Below, in pieces: positions 56,480 to 63,970 of a stretch of DNA of 64,000 nt. Position 1 is the stretch's first letter. Every line of letters starts with the position of its first letter. The notes beneath the pieces are model-generated. The model did not search any database, had not been told where the DNA came from, and worked only from the letters and a program-made list of their open reading frames with translations. Made by a program: the position numbers and the translations under genes. The DNA comes from a virus. The stretch is from positions 1-64,000 of IMG/VR virus record IMGVR_UViG_3300042375_000763; one strand, 5' to 3'.

Positions 56480-56697
56480 TACCATTCTCCACGATTTAGT
56501 TCTTCTTCCGTAAATTGGCCGCCCGAGCGATCAGGATTTATTTGCCACCCCATATCGCTGTTGCTTTCACGAAGGCGTTTAATTTCACCGACTGCTCGTG
56601 ACAGTAAAAGATAAAGTTCGGCGCCAGACATCGTGTTACGGATGCCGCCCTCGATCTCAGCAACGGCACTAGAAAGATCTTGTAGAATATCAGGCAT
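56479..56697 (-). CDS. Unrecognised small protein
   Basis: 72 aa, LQDLSSAVAEIEGGIRNTMSGAELYLLLSRAVGEIKRLRESNSD; helical, coupled on both sides. Confidence 0.58.
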   Translation of the reverse strand: MPDILQDLSSAVAEIEGGIRNTMSGAELYLLLSRAVGEIKRLRESNSDMGWQINPDRSGGQFTEEELNRGEW

Positions 56698-57086
56698 TAG
56701 ATCAACTCCTTGAACTTTTCTTTCAACCGCAAGAACTCAGCATATTCAGCGTCAGCCTTCAACTTCTTAGCTTCAGCAGTAGCTTTACGTTTGGCAGAGG
56801 CAGCCTCTTTGCGTTTGGCTTCAGCATTTTCACGAGCAAAGGTTTCCTTTTCGGTTTCAACACGCTCAAATTCGTAAGTGATAACCAACTCATAATCATT
56901 ACTATAATAGATGGCGCAGCTTTCAAAATCAAAGCGGCCTTCACCGACCATACCTTTGGCATTTGCAGCTTCAACTACTGAGTCGATATATGCTTTCACA
57001 CCATCGGCGGTAGTTTCAAAACTGTACCGATCACAGTTGATTTTGTCATAGTTCACATAGATACCGTTTTCGTTCTTGCGGCTCAT
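56697..57086 (-). CDS. Coiled-coil protein
   Basis: 129 aa. N-terminal beta region (SCAIYYSNDYELVITYEFERV) then a ~55-residue Glu/Lys/Ala coiled coil to the end. Function unknown. Confidence 0.62.
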   Translation of the reverse strand: MSRKNENGIYVNYDKINCDRYSFETTADGVKAYIDSVVEAANAKGMVGEGRFDFESCAIYYSNDYELVITYEFERVETEKETFARENAEAKRKEAASAKRKATAEAKKLKADAEYAEFLRLKEKFKELI

Positions 57087-57101
57087 TTTATATTTCCTCT
57101 A

Positions 57102-57419
57102 TCAGCGATTACGAACAAACGAAGTCATGCGAGTGAAAGCCCCATCATAATACAAGTCACCACCAGTAAGATAGTCCATTTCAGTGTATCCATAGCGGTC
57201 GACACCGTCGCCGCAGCCGACATATTCACCATCGGCATCAAAGCAGGAGTATCCGTAAGAGTCAAATCCTTCGTCGTCGTAGTTGTCATACATTGTTTTT
57301 TCGTTATACGAGTCTTTGTTCCACTCGGTCGGGACTTCCCCATAGCAGTTGAACTTGAACATATCATATCCAGGTTCATTAGCGTGAGGGCAAAGAGGTG
57401 AGTATTTTCCAGTGCTCAT
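57102..57419 (-). CDS. Tyr/Asp/Gly-rich protein
   Basis: 105 aa, NYDDEGFDSYGYSCFDADGEYVGCGDGVDRYGYTEMDYLTGGDLYYDG; low-complexity, acidic and Tyr-rich, possibly metal-binding or phase-separating. Early promoter immediately upstream. Confidence 0.62.
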   Translation of the reverse strand: MSTGKYSPLCPHANEPGYDMFKFNCYGEVPTEWNKDSYNEKTMYDNYDDEGFDSYGYSCFDADGEYVGCGDGVDRYGYTEMDYLTGGDLYYDGAFTRMTSFVRNR

Positions 57420-57448
57420 GTCGATATTCCTTTATACCTTATAGAATC

Positions 57449-57477
57449 AGTATAAACTATTTGAAAGCATTTGTCAA
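57449..57477 (-). promoter_or_regulatory. Early sigma70-type promoter
   Basis: TTGACA-N17-TATACT-GATTCTATAAGG before the Tyr/Asp-rich gene. Confidence 0.82.
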
Positions 57478-57480
57478 CAA

Positions 57481-57717
57481 TTATTCTGCAATCGTTCCAA
57501 TGCGAAGGAGACTGACATTGCTTACACCCTCTGTATCAGAACTCAATGTTCCCATGATACGATTAGTAAATAGTCCACGATCTTTATTGCTATAGGTGCC
57601 TTCCATGATAAACTTATCAGTCCCGCCGCCATGCCAATGGACTTCAATCTCAAGAATACCAAACACTTTCTTGTCGGTGTAGTTCCAATCTTCCCAAACT
57701 ATATGTTCAATTTTCAT
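57481..57717 (-). CDS. Unrecognised small protein
   Basis: 78 aa, GILEIEVHWHGGGTDKFIMEGTYSNKDRGLFTNRIMG; beta-rich. Its ATG adjoins the stop of the gene before it. Confidence 0.6.
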   Translation of the reverse strand: MKIEHIVWEDWNYTDKKVFGILEIEVHWHGGGTDKFIMEGTYSNKDRGLFTNRIMGTLSSDTEGVSNVSLLRIGTIAE

Positions 57718-57980
57718 TATTTTACAGTCTCCAAAGGATAGTTTGATCCGTAGGTTTTCATTGCAGATTCACGAGAAATTCGGTGAAGTGTTTCTTTCAA
57801 CCACATACCTTGTCGAAACAATTTCTCATGCCCTGGTTTGATTGACACGTTGTAGTTTGCATCTCGAAGGATTGCTCGGATTTCAGGAGAAAATGAATCA
57901 AACAAGTCCATTGACTCTTGTCTTGTACGTTTGACTTCGGGTTTGTCAACTGCGATGTAACCGTTGCTATTGATTGTCAT
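57717..57980 (-). CDS. Unrecognised small protein
   Basis: 87 aa, RTRQESMDLFDSFSPEIRAILRDANYNVSIKPGHEKLFRQG; helical. Early promoter upstream. Confidence 0.6.
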   Translation of the reverse strand: MTINSNGYIAVDKPEVKRTRQESMDLFDSFSPEIRAILRDANYNVSIKPGHEKLFRQGMWLKETLHRISRESAMKTYGSNYPLETVK

Positions 57981-58003
57981 CTGTTCCTCTACCTTATAGA
58001 ATC

Positions 58004-58032
58004 AGTATATACTATTTGAAAGCAAATGTCAA
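58004..58032 (-). promoter_or_regulatory. Early sigma70-type promoter
   Basis: TTGACA-N17-TATACT-GATTCTATAAGG before the 87-aa gene. Confidence 0.82.
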
Positions 58033-58064
58033 CCAACAAAAGTCTCTTTATAACGACATTAATG

Positions 58065-58092
58065 GTTGACATTATCTTAACACGTGGTATAA
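58065..58092 (+). promoter_or_regulatory. Consensus sigma70 promoter on the opposite strand
   Basis: TTGACA-N16-TATAAT, a full consensus match pointing right, antisense to the pth2-like gene. No plus-strand gene follows. Confidence 0.6.
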
Positions 58093-58128
58093 TTGGATTA
58101 TCATCCATAATATAAAAGAGTACTGATT

Positions 58129-58473
58129 CTATAGTAGTTTCAGAGAACCAGTAATAGGAAGTAGTTCCTCATGAGAGGCAGGACCTACTGCGATGCAAGT
58201 ATTCGTCGGCACATTATTAAATTCGGTTCTTCCTGCATCAGTGATGAGTGCAGTAATAAGACCTGCTTCTTTAGCTTTATTCATAATTTCAAATAGTTCT
58301 TCTTCTGAATTTACCGAAACGGCAATTTTGGTGAATGGACCTGATAGCCATTCCTTCACGTTCGGATGTTCAAGATTTTCAAGCGTAGCTTTCATGCTTG
58401 CATGAGCACCTTGTGCTATTTGTTTTCCCAAACGCATATTCAGGTCTTTTCTCATTACAATAATTTGTTTCAT
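58129..58473 (-). CDS. Peptidyl-tRNA hydrolase, Pth2 family
   Basis: 114 aa, full Pth2 length. KQIIVMRKDLNMRLGKQIAQGAHASMKA and LITALITDAGRTEFNNVPTNTCIAVGPA are the Pth2 blocks with the catalytic Lys/His/Asp region. It frees tRNA from dropped-off peptidyl-tRNA. Pth2 is typical of archaea and eukaryotes, uncommon in bacteria. With the tmRNA it suggests phage-run translation rescue. Ends in TAG. Confidence 0.88.
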   Translation of the reverse strand: MKQIIVMRKDLNMRLGKQIAQGAHASMKATLENLEHPNVKEWLSGPFTKIAVSVNSEEELFEIMNKAKEAGLITALITDAGRTEFNNVPTNTCIAVGPASHEELLPITGSLKLL

Positions 58474-58724
58474 TTCTTTTCAAACCTATTTGGTAAAAGT
58501 TCAAACGTATCGGTATCAAACATATATGATTTAACATCGACTGGTACTGCATATTTTATTGCTGTTCTATGAATAACCATAGGATGAGTCAAATGTTCTT
58601 TCAACTTTTTATGAAGAAAGTTCAAATTTTGTAAATCATCTGTATAGTTTGATGATGAAATGGTTCCTTCGGATACAAACTTACCGTCTTTGTCTAGGAA
58701 CCTAAAATCTAATCTTAGTGACAT
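58470..58724 (-). CDS. Unrecognised small protein
   Basis: 84 aa, DFRFLDKDGKFVSEGTISSSNYTDDLQNLNFLHKKLKEHLTHP; coupled between thymidine kinase and Pth2 genes. Unknown. Confidence 0.6.
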   Translation of the reverse strand: MSLRLDFRFLDKDGKFVSEGTISSSNYTDDLQNLNFLHKKLKEHLTHPMVIHRTAIKYAVPVDVKSYMFDTDTFELLPNRFEKK

Positions 58725-59290
58725 TATTTTCTATTCTTCTCCTTCCAAATGCGGCGCGATACCGTCTTATACAAGTCTTCATAACCAGTCTCTACTGCAT
58801 TATCAGATCCGCCTAATTTATGATGAAACAGAGCAGGGTTTCCTGTTTCTTTGCAGAACGAATCCATCTGTTGAAGTTCATCTGCTATTTCCATCAACAC
58901 TTTACTACCATCAAAAAACTCACCTTTCCAAGTAAGTTTTAGACCATAGCAGATGATATTTACATCATGGTAATCAACGAGATCGGATAAATCCCAGACT
59001 TGTTTTTTTGTGAGAAATTGTGCTTCGTCTACTAAAATATAATCTATATTGCAATATTCTGATAGACTAGTCTTTTCATATATTTGACTGAGTATTGGAT
59101 ATTTATCATCTACCATTATACATTCTGCTTCAAGACCAATACGACTTGATATAGTTGTTGTTCTATCATCGACTGCAGGTTTAATTAGCAATGTACGATA
59201 GCCCTTCTCCTTTAACATAAAGTTTTTGGTGAGAAGGGCGAGTGTCTTGCCGGAGTTCATTGATGAAAAGATGAAGGTGAGTTTAGCCAT
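58724..59290 (-). CDS. tdk: Thymidine kinase
   Basis: 188 aa. P-loop FIFSSMNSGKTLALL, YILVDEAQFLTKKQV and the lid region CYGLKLTWKGEFFDGS are type II thymidine kinase motifs. The usual zinc-binding Cys cluster is reduced (only CKETGN remains), as in several phage enzymes. Salvages thymidine for DNA synthesis. Confidence 0.92.
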   Translation of the reverse strand: MAKLTFIFSSMNSGKTLALLTKNFMLKEKGYRTLLIKPAVDDRTTTISSRIGLEAECIMVDDKYPILSQIYEKTSLSEYCNIDYILVDEAQFLTKKQVWDLSDLVDYHDVNIICYGLKLTWKGEFFDGSKVLMEIADELQQMDSFCKETGNPALFHHKLGGSDNAVETGYEDLYKTVSRRIWKEKNRK

Positions 59291-59485
59291 TCAGTCTTTC
59301 CTCATCCAAATACCGGATCCTGCTTCCGGCATGGAATACTCTCTGTCTTTCAATTTAAGGGCAGTATCCCATGCGAGCTTCATCATTTTCTTTTCATTCT
59401 CGTAATGCTTTGGATACAAAACGGCATCAACCATCTTCCTTGTATTTCTTGCAAAAAATTCTTCAAACTCTCTATCGTAGTTCAT
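59291..59485 (-). CDS. Unrecognised small protein
   Basis: 64 aa, EFEEFFARNTRKMVDAVLYPKHYENEKKMMKLAWDTALKLK; helical, abuts thymidine kinase. Unknown. Confidence 0.6.
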   Translation of the reverse strand: MNYDREFEEFFARNTRKMVDAVLYPKHYENEKKMMKLAWDTALKLKDREYSMPEAGSGIWMRKD

Positions 59486-59673
59486 TTGCTAACCTTATGT
59501 TTAATAAATGTGATTGCACCCATAATGTATGCTATCGGCATTACACCAGATATTAGTATTTTGTCTAGTAATGTATCTTTGTGATTTTTGTGACCCAAAA
59601 GGCTTATAACTCGACAAACTCCTGCCGCGGCCCATACAAGATAAGCAAGAATAATCCACCAGAATATACTCAT
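59482..59673 (-). CDS. Small membrane protein
   Basis: 63 aa: SIFWWIILAYLVWAAAGVCRVISLL and ILISGVMPIAYIMGAITFI are two membrane helices. Coupled by ATGA. Unknown. Confidence 0.62.
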   Translation of the reverse strand: MSIFWWIILAYLVWAAAGVCRVISLLGHKNHKDTLLDKILISGVMPIAYIMGAITFIKHKVSK

Positions 59674-59874
59674 TTACGTTTCTCCTAAAAATACTGTTTC
59701 GACAAAAACGCGGCACTGCTCAAATACTGATGGCCCAAAAACAACTTTGCTCGGCTTGTTATCATTGCCTTTGTCAATAACAAACCAATTTAATGAATCG
59801 ACTGAATTTATAATAGCAAGACCTACATCTTCACATAGATAACAAGTCTCAGATAACTTTGTAATTTCAAACAT
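59674..59874 (-). CDS. Unrecognised small protein
   Basis: 66 aa, LSETCYLCEDVGLAIINSVDSLNWFVIDKGNDNKPSKVVFGP; CxxC pair near the N-terminus. Unknown. Confidence 0.58.
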   Translation of the reverse strand: MFEITKLSETCYLCEDVGLAIINSVDSLNWFVIDKGNDNKPSKVVFGPSVFEQCRVFVETVFLGET

Positions 59875-60382
59875 TCTTTTTCTCCCAAGTACCCATCAGA
59901 CTAACAGCGTTAAGCATGTGTTTATGCAATAATCCATTATCTGCATCAGTCTGAACAAGCCGCCTCTTACCAAGGATTTCATTAAACCGATACCGATTAT
60001 CATCGAACAGAACAAAATCGTCTACATCAGTAGCGTATGTTTCGAGGTAATCTTTGACTTCATTACCTCGATCCCACTTTTTTACTGGCGCAAAATTATC
60101 AGGGTCTGTTTTCCAAGGACTTGCAAACTCGCCCCGGAACCCAGAATTTGCAAATGCTGACCGAACCCAATGTTCCGTCATTTGATCATCATTCCGAAGT
60201 CCATTTTTCCAAGTCGACATGAGAACAAACTCAACTGGATATGTGTCATGGATCCAATTAAAAAATTGAACTGCTATGGGATCGAATTGACACCACATTC
60301 CATATTCGCCTTGATAGGTCTTATGCACTCTCTGTGATGTGAGGACTCCATCAATATCAAGGAAGCACAAATATTTTCTCAT
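59867..60382 (-). CDS. HAD phosphatase of the Swiss-army-knife RNA-repair type
   Basis: 171 aa. CFLDIDGVLTSQRVHKT is motif I, FVLMSTWKNGLR is motif II, DDFVLFDDNRYRF is motif IV and LVQTDADNGLL the C-terminal signature of HAD_SAK domains, which occur in RNA-repair proteins. A homing endonuclease gene is inserted just upstream, and a fragment of a second copy of this N-terminus lies beyond it. Confidence 0.78.
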   Translation of the reverse strand: MRKYLCFLDIDGVLTSQRVHKTYQGEYGMWCQFDPIAVQFFNWIHDTYPVEFVLMSTWKNGLRNDDQMTEHWVRSAFANSGFRGEFASPWKTDPDNFAPVKKWDRGNEVKDYLETYATDVDDFVLFDDNRYRFNEILGKRRLVQTDADNGLLHKHMLNAVSLMGTWEKKNV

Positions 60383-60399
60383 CTCAAATCCTTTTCATT

Positions 60400-60407
60400 A
60401 TAAATAG
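60400..60407 (+). promoter_or_regulatory. T4-type late promoter, plus strand
   Basis: TATAAATA upstream of the plus-strand GIY-YIG gene at 60477. Confidence 0.7.
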
Positions 60408-60476
60408 AAGTGTCAGTCGCGGATTGCCGTCCCACTGACTCTATGTTTGAACACTTTACAGGAAAGGAACACAGCC

Positions 60477-61412
60477 ATGACAAATGGTATTTATATCCCT
60501 TATTTCTACATCATTCAAGAAGTTTCTACTGGTATGTATTACGCTGGTGCTAAATGGGCACAAGGATGTCATCCAGGTCAGCTTTTGAAAGAAGGCGGAT
60601 ACGAGACTTCATCGGAAACCATCAAAAAACTTATTAGAAAACATGGATTTGAAAATTTTATCATCCGAAAAATAAGAACATTTGAAACAGCAGAAAAAGC
60701 TCAAAACTATGAAACTAGGTTTTTAGTAAAAGTAGATGCAAGGAACCATCCAAAATTTTATAATGGTCATAATAATGATCATCTGATTAGTTTCAATACA
60801 AAAAGATATGAAGATATGATGCTAAGTTATTACGGCGTAACTCATCCTATTTATTCCGAAGAAATACAAATGAGAAAGAAGAATACGGTGTTGCAAAGAT
60901 ATGGTGTTGATCATTATTCAAAAACAGAAGAATACAGAGATAAATTTTTAGAAACTTCTCTAGATAGATACGGTGTTCAACATCCAATGCAAAACGATAT
61001 GATTAAGGATCGTATGTTTATATCTAAGTTAGAAAAGTATGGCAACCCCGTTTTTGTAAATCATGAAAAGTCAAAATTGACAAAACTGGAGAAATATGGC
61101 AGTCCTACCTATAATAATACCGAAAAGTCAAAGAAAACAAAATTAGAAAAGTATGGTAACTCTTCGTATGTAAACAAGGAAAAAGCAGAAAAAACTAACA
61201 TAGAAAAATATGGAGCAGATAATCCATTTAAATCGCCTGAGATAATAGAAAAAATTTCAGATCACAGAAATAAAATGCTTTTAAGAAAGAACGTTGAAGA
61301 ACTGAAAACATTGTCCAAAAAATACAAAATCAGTCTTGGCAGAAATTGGAATAGAAGAAATGATGAATGGATAGACAATAAAATAGAATCAATAAAGAAT
61401 GAATATGAATAG
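60477..61412 (+). CDS. GIY-YIG homing endonuclease with repeat DNA-binding tail
   Basis: 311 aa from the ATG at 60477 (GGAAAGGAA upstream). FYIIQEVSTGMYYAGAKWAQG is the GIY-YIG core. The C-terminal half has at least six repeats around [LR]xKYGxxxxxN/H (YGVTHPIYS, YGVDHYSK, YGNPVFVNH), probable minor-groove DNA-binding units. It runs against the operon, has its own late promoter and interrupts the HAD_SAK locus. Confidence 0.86.
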   Translation: MTNGIYIPYFYIIQEVSTGMYYAGAKWAQGCHPGQLLKEGGYETSSETIKKLIRKHGFENFIIRKIRTFETAEKAQNYETRFLVKVDARNHPKFYNGHNNDHLISFNTKRYEDMMLSYYGVTHPIYSEEIQMRKKNTVLQRYGVDHYSKTEEYRDKFLETSLDRYGVQHPMQNDMIKDRMFISKLEKYGNPVFVNHEKSKLTKLEKYGSPTYNNTEKSKKTKLEKYGNSSYVNKEKAEKTNIEKYGADNPFKSPEIIEKISDHRNKMLLRKNVEELKTLSKKYKISLGRNWNRRNDEWIDNKIESIKNEYE

Positions 61413-61497
61413 ATTTCATTGCATTGTGTGCATAGTGAACCCGATTCGACGTAAATACACCGTCGATGTCAAGAAAGATTAGATATTTCCGTTGCAT
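61413..61497 (-). pseudogene. N-terminal fragment of a HAD_SAK gene
   Basis: From the ATG at 61497 the frame reads RKYLIFLDIDGVFTSNRVH, nearly the same start as the intact gene at 60382, and is cut off by the endonuclease gene. Confidence 0.72.
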
Positions 61498-61691
61498 TGC
61501 ATATACTCTCTAATTTCTTTACGATGTTCTTTTGTTTGAATATCTTCACGCATATCAATACAGATACAGCACCAGCAATTATCGGACTTGCTTTTCTTAC
61601 CTTTCATATTAATATTTGCAGCAGCTGCGTGAAAAGGGCCTTTATTATGTTTGCGATTACGACCTCTGCCGTAAACCGGTGATTTTGCCAT
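61479..61691 (-). CDS. Basic Cys-containing small protein
   Basis: 70 aa: SPVYGRGRNRKHNKGPFHAAAANINMKGKKSKSDNCWCCICIDMRED. Basic N-terminus and a CWCCIC cluster suggest zinc-dependent nucleic-acid binding. Unknown. Confidence 0.6.
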   Translation of the reverse strand: MAKSPVYGRGRNRKHNKGPFHAAAANINMKGKKSKSDNCWCCICIDMREDIQTKEHRKEIREYMQCNGNI

Positions 61692-61761
61692 TTATTCCTC
61701 CTAGGTTAAGCCTAGAAGTCTTCATAAAACTTTCTGTAACGGATCATGTAAGTTCCTTTGT

Positions 61762-61977
61762 TCATAGTTCTGGATTTTTCATCCAATGTGTAAACGGTCC
61801 GATAACTGCTTTCGTGTTTGGACATGTCCAGTATCCGCCATCTTGATTATACTTGCCGGGTTTTGTATCGACCCATTTTGTAGTTCTAGACAAAACCGTA
61901 TCATTTATCTTAACTATACCAAGAATATAAGTTCCATCCTTTGGTGCAGTCTCAATTGGTTGAATATTATATTGCAT
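61762..61977 (-). CDS. DUF551-like protein
   Basis: 71 aa. IQPIETAPKDGTYILGI and the Trp-rich close TKWVDTKPGKYNQDGGYWTCP resemble DUF551 phage proteins. Function unknown. Confidence 0.68.
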   Translation of the reverse strand: MQYNIQPIETAPKDGTYILGIVKINDTVLSRTTKWVDTKPGKYNQDGGYWTCPNTKAVIGPFTHWMKNPEL

Positions 61978-61986
61978 TTTATTTCC

Positions 61987-62544
61987 TCAATTATAAAAGA
62001 TGTGCGAGTCAATTCGCGCAGTTTCAGTATAGCTGGAAACCCAGAATGGTTCCACGTAGTTGGCATGATACATGATCGCGCCATTGGTAGGATCAATCTC
62101 ATCCCCGTATGCGGCAAAAACCTCTTCCGCGATCTTTGCGGAAACATTCCATGCTGCCTGATCTGTAATATCATCAGACTTCCCGTCACAGAACCAGCTA
62201 AACTGGCACTTGTTCTTCAACGGGATACCGTTATCATTCAATTCTGCCTGATAAACTACATCACAGATAGTGTCAGGATATTTTTCACTTTTGGTGCGAT
62301 TCATTGTTGCCCAAGCAACGGCACGTTGACCTGTCATACCGTCATTACGAGCTTCGTGGTAGATATTTTTTGCAAGACAATCAACTTGTTTTGCATTTCT
62401 AAGATGCATAGAAACTTCAGCTATAATTAACTGAGTTTGATTAGCGCTAAATATGTCTTCGGAAACTTTTGTGTAATACATAGAACTCGCAGTTGCAATA
62501 GCTGCAATATTAACACCGATCATGATCTTCGTGATGATTTTCAT
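61987..62544 (-). CDS. SleB-type cell wall hydrolase
   Basis: 185 aa. An N-terminal membrane/signal helix (IMIGVNIAAIATASSMYY) is followed by CLAKNIYHEARNDGMTGQRAVAWATMNR, CQFSWFCDGKSD and AIMYHANYVEPFW, the hydrolase_2/SleB blocks with catalytic Glu. Candidate endolysin or peptidoglycan remodeller, but it has an early promoter. Confidence 0.85.
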   Translation of the reverse strand: MKIITKIMIGVNIAAIATASSMYYTKVSEDIFSANQTQLIIAEVSMHLRNAKQVDCLAKNIYHEARNDGMTGQRAVAWATMNRTKSEKYPDTICDVVYQAELNDNGIPLKNKCQFSWFCDGKSDDITDQAAWNVSAKIAEEVFAAYGDEIDPTNGAIMYHANYVEPFWVSSYTETARIDSHIFYN

Positions 62545-62573
62545 TTCTGCTCTCTTGTTTACCTTATAGAATC

Positions 62574-62602
62574 AGTATAAACTAACTGCAAGTAAATGTC
62601 AA
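62574..62602 (-). promoter_or_regulatory. Early sigma70-type promoter
   Basis: TTGACA-N17-TATACT-GATTCTATAAGG before the hydrolase gene. Confidence 0.82.
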
Positions 62603-62612
62603 CAATTTTCTT

Positions 62613-63116
62613 TTATTTTAGTATTTTAATATCACTTTTTGATATTCGGGTACCTTTAGAGACTAACACTTCTTTTTCTTTCGATGCACTGTCTAAGTTT
62701 GTTTCATCATACCCAAGCATCATCATTTGTTGTATTCCCATGAAAAGAACAAATGAATCTATATCTATAATTTGGCTTGATTGTGCTATGACTTTACCTA
62801 TCAAGATCTTTTTCTTTTCTATATTTGTTCTTCCAAGAGAAAAACTTTCATCTGTAACAAATTTAGTTGCTATCTTTTCATCTTTAGACCAAGATGTGTG
62901 CTTATCTAGTAACATAGAACCAGATTTTTCTATCTTTTCTAGTGCTACATCGTCAATATACATACCTCTGTATAGTTTTTGTCTGTATGATCTAAATGGG
63001 GCTGGAATCTTATTTCTGTTTATAAAGAGAAAATTTGCATTCGATTGATCATTTTTAAATAACCAATCATCTAAATTCTTTCTAAAATTTTCCGTTCCAA
63101 TTACGTAATCAACCAT
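62613..63116 (-). CDS. Mono-ADP-ribosyltransferase
   Basis: 167 aa. KLYRGMYIDD gives the R motif, HTSWSKDEKIATKF the STS motif, and KEKEVLVSKG the catalytic ExE motif of the R-S-E class. T4 Alt/Mod enzymes use this fold to modify host RNA polymerase and other proteins; the target here is unknown. A macrodomain gene lies upstream in the same operon. Confidence 0.82.
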   Translation of the reverse strand: MVDYVIGTENFRKNLDDWLFKNDQSNANFLFINRNKIPAPFRSYRQKLYRGMYIDDVALEKIEKSGSMLLDKHTSWSKDEKIATKFVTDESFSLGRTNIEKKKILIGKVIAQSSQIIDIDSFVLFMGIQQMMMLGYDETNLDSASKEKEVLVSKGTRISKSDIKILK

Positions 63117-63252
63117 TCATTTTCAACCAATTTAAAGTTCTTTTTGCCCATGCACTGGTTTTATAACCTTGGCCCCATGCACGTGTACAATCAGGCCACG
63201 TGATATACCAAAGACCATTTGTATCTTGTTCAATGTAGCACACACTATACAT
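63109..63252 (-). CDS. 47-aa Trp-rich protein
   Basis: MYSVCYIEQDTNGLWYITWPDCTRAWGQGYKTSAWAKRTLNWLKMNG. Overlaps both neighbours by 8 nt, so it is translationally coupled between the 63245 gene and the ADP-ribosyltransferase. Unknown. Confidence 0.62.
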   Translation of the reverse strand: MYSVCYIEQDTNGLWYITWPDCTRAWGQGYKTSAWAKRTLNWLKMNG

Positions 63253-63526
63253 CATTTTTCATTAACCTCGTGTAGGGGTGATCTTTGTAACTTTCAGTCA
63301 ATTTATGTCTTGCAAGATCACGTTTCCATTCATCTAGTTCTACCCATTCCAAAATTCTATTCATTGTAAAATAAACAATCTCTTTTGCCATATATTGAAA
63401 TGTACGATTCTTAAGTATTACATAAGCTTCATTTTTTCTATATGCAATTACATCTGCTTCTGCCTGACCATCAAAAGGTGCATTATCATAAATTTCTTTT
63501 GAGCCGTAAATAAGAACTTTGACCAT
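63245..63526 (-). CDS. Unrecognised protein between macrodomain and ART genes
   Basis: 93 aa, VKVLIYGSKEIYDNAPFDGQAEADVIAYRKNEAYVILKNRTFQYMAKEIVYFTMNRILEW; alpha/beta. Ends in TAG. Unknown. Confidence 0.6.
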   Translation of the reverse strand: MVKVLIYGSKEIYDNAPFDGQAEADVIAYRKNEAYVILKNRTFQYMAKEIVYFTMNRILEWVELDEWKRDLARHKLTESYKDHPYTRLMKNDV

Positions 63527-63529
63527 TTT

Positions 63530-63970
63530 TTACTCTAGTACATAGACAAAAGGTTTGGTATCAATAAGAGTATTCTCAATGATAGCGGAAATAACATTCC
63601 AATCTCCGTTGGCAAGACCTGCACCGATTTTTGGCATTGCAATCTCTTTAATACCCCATTGATTAATTTTACGGAATACTTCTGCAATTGCCCAATATGA
63701 AACATAAACACGTGATGGATCACGTCCATAATCTTTCTGGGTAATTGCATTGTGAATTACATTTCCATCTTCCTGAACAGATACGACGATTGCACCAAGT
63801 TCAAGACCATAACTATTATACGAGTCATTGTAGTCTTGAAATGCAGATGGATATTTATCTCGAAGTACATAAGCAACACCAGACCTCATCACACCATGAC
63901 TATTACAACCATGAATAATATGCTTGATATTTGTTTCAAGCAGGTCACCTTTTATATATTCAATCTGCAT
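63530..63970 (-). CDS. Macrodomain ADP-ribose-binding protein
   Basis: 146 aa, a stand-alone macro fold of the TARG1/DarG type: YIKGDLLETNIKHIIHGCNSHGVMRSGVAYVLRDKYP binds the ribose, and AMPKIGAGLANGDW the phosphate. Such domains remove ADP-ribose from proteins or DNA or process ADP-ribose-1''-phosphate. Ribosome site GCGAGAT precedes the ATG. Confidence 0.88.
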   Translation of the reverse strand: MQIEYIKGDLLETNIKHIIHGCNSHGVMRSGVAYVLRDKYPSAFQDYNDSYNSYGLELGAIVVSVQEDGNVIHNAITQKDYGRDPSRVYVSYWAIAEVFRKINQWGIKEIAMPKIGAGLANGDWNVISAIIENTLIDTKPFVYVLE

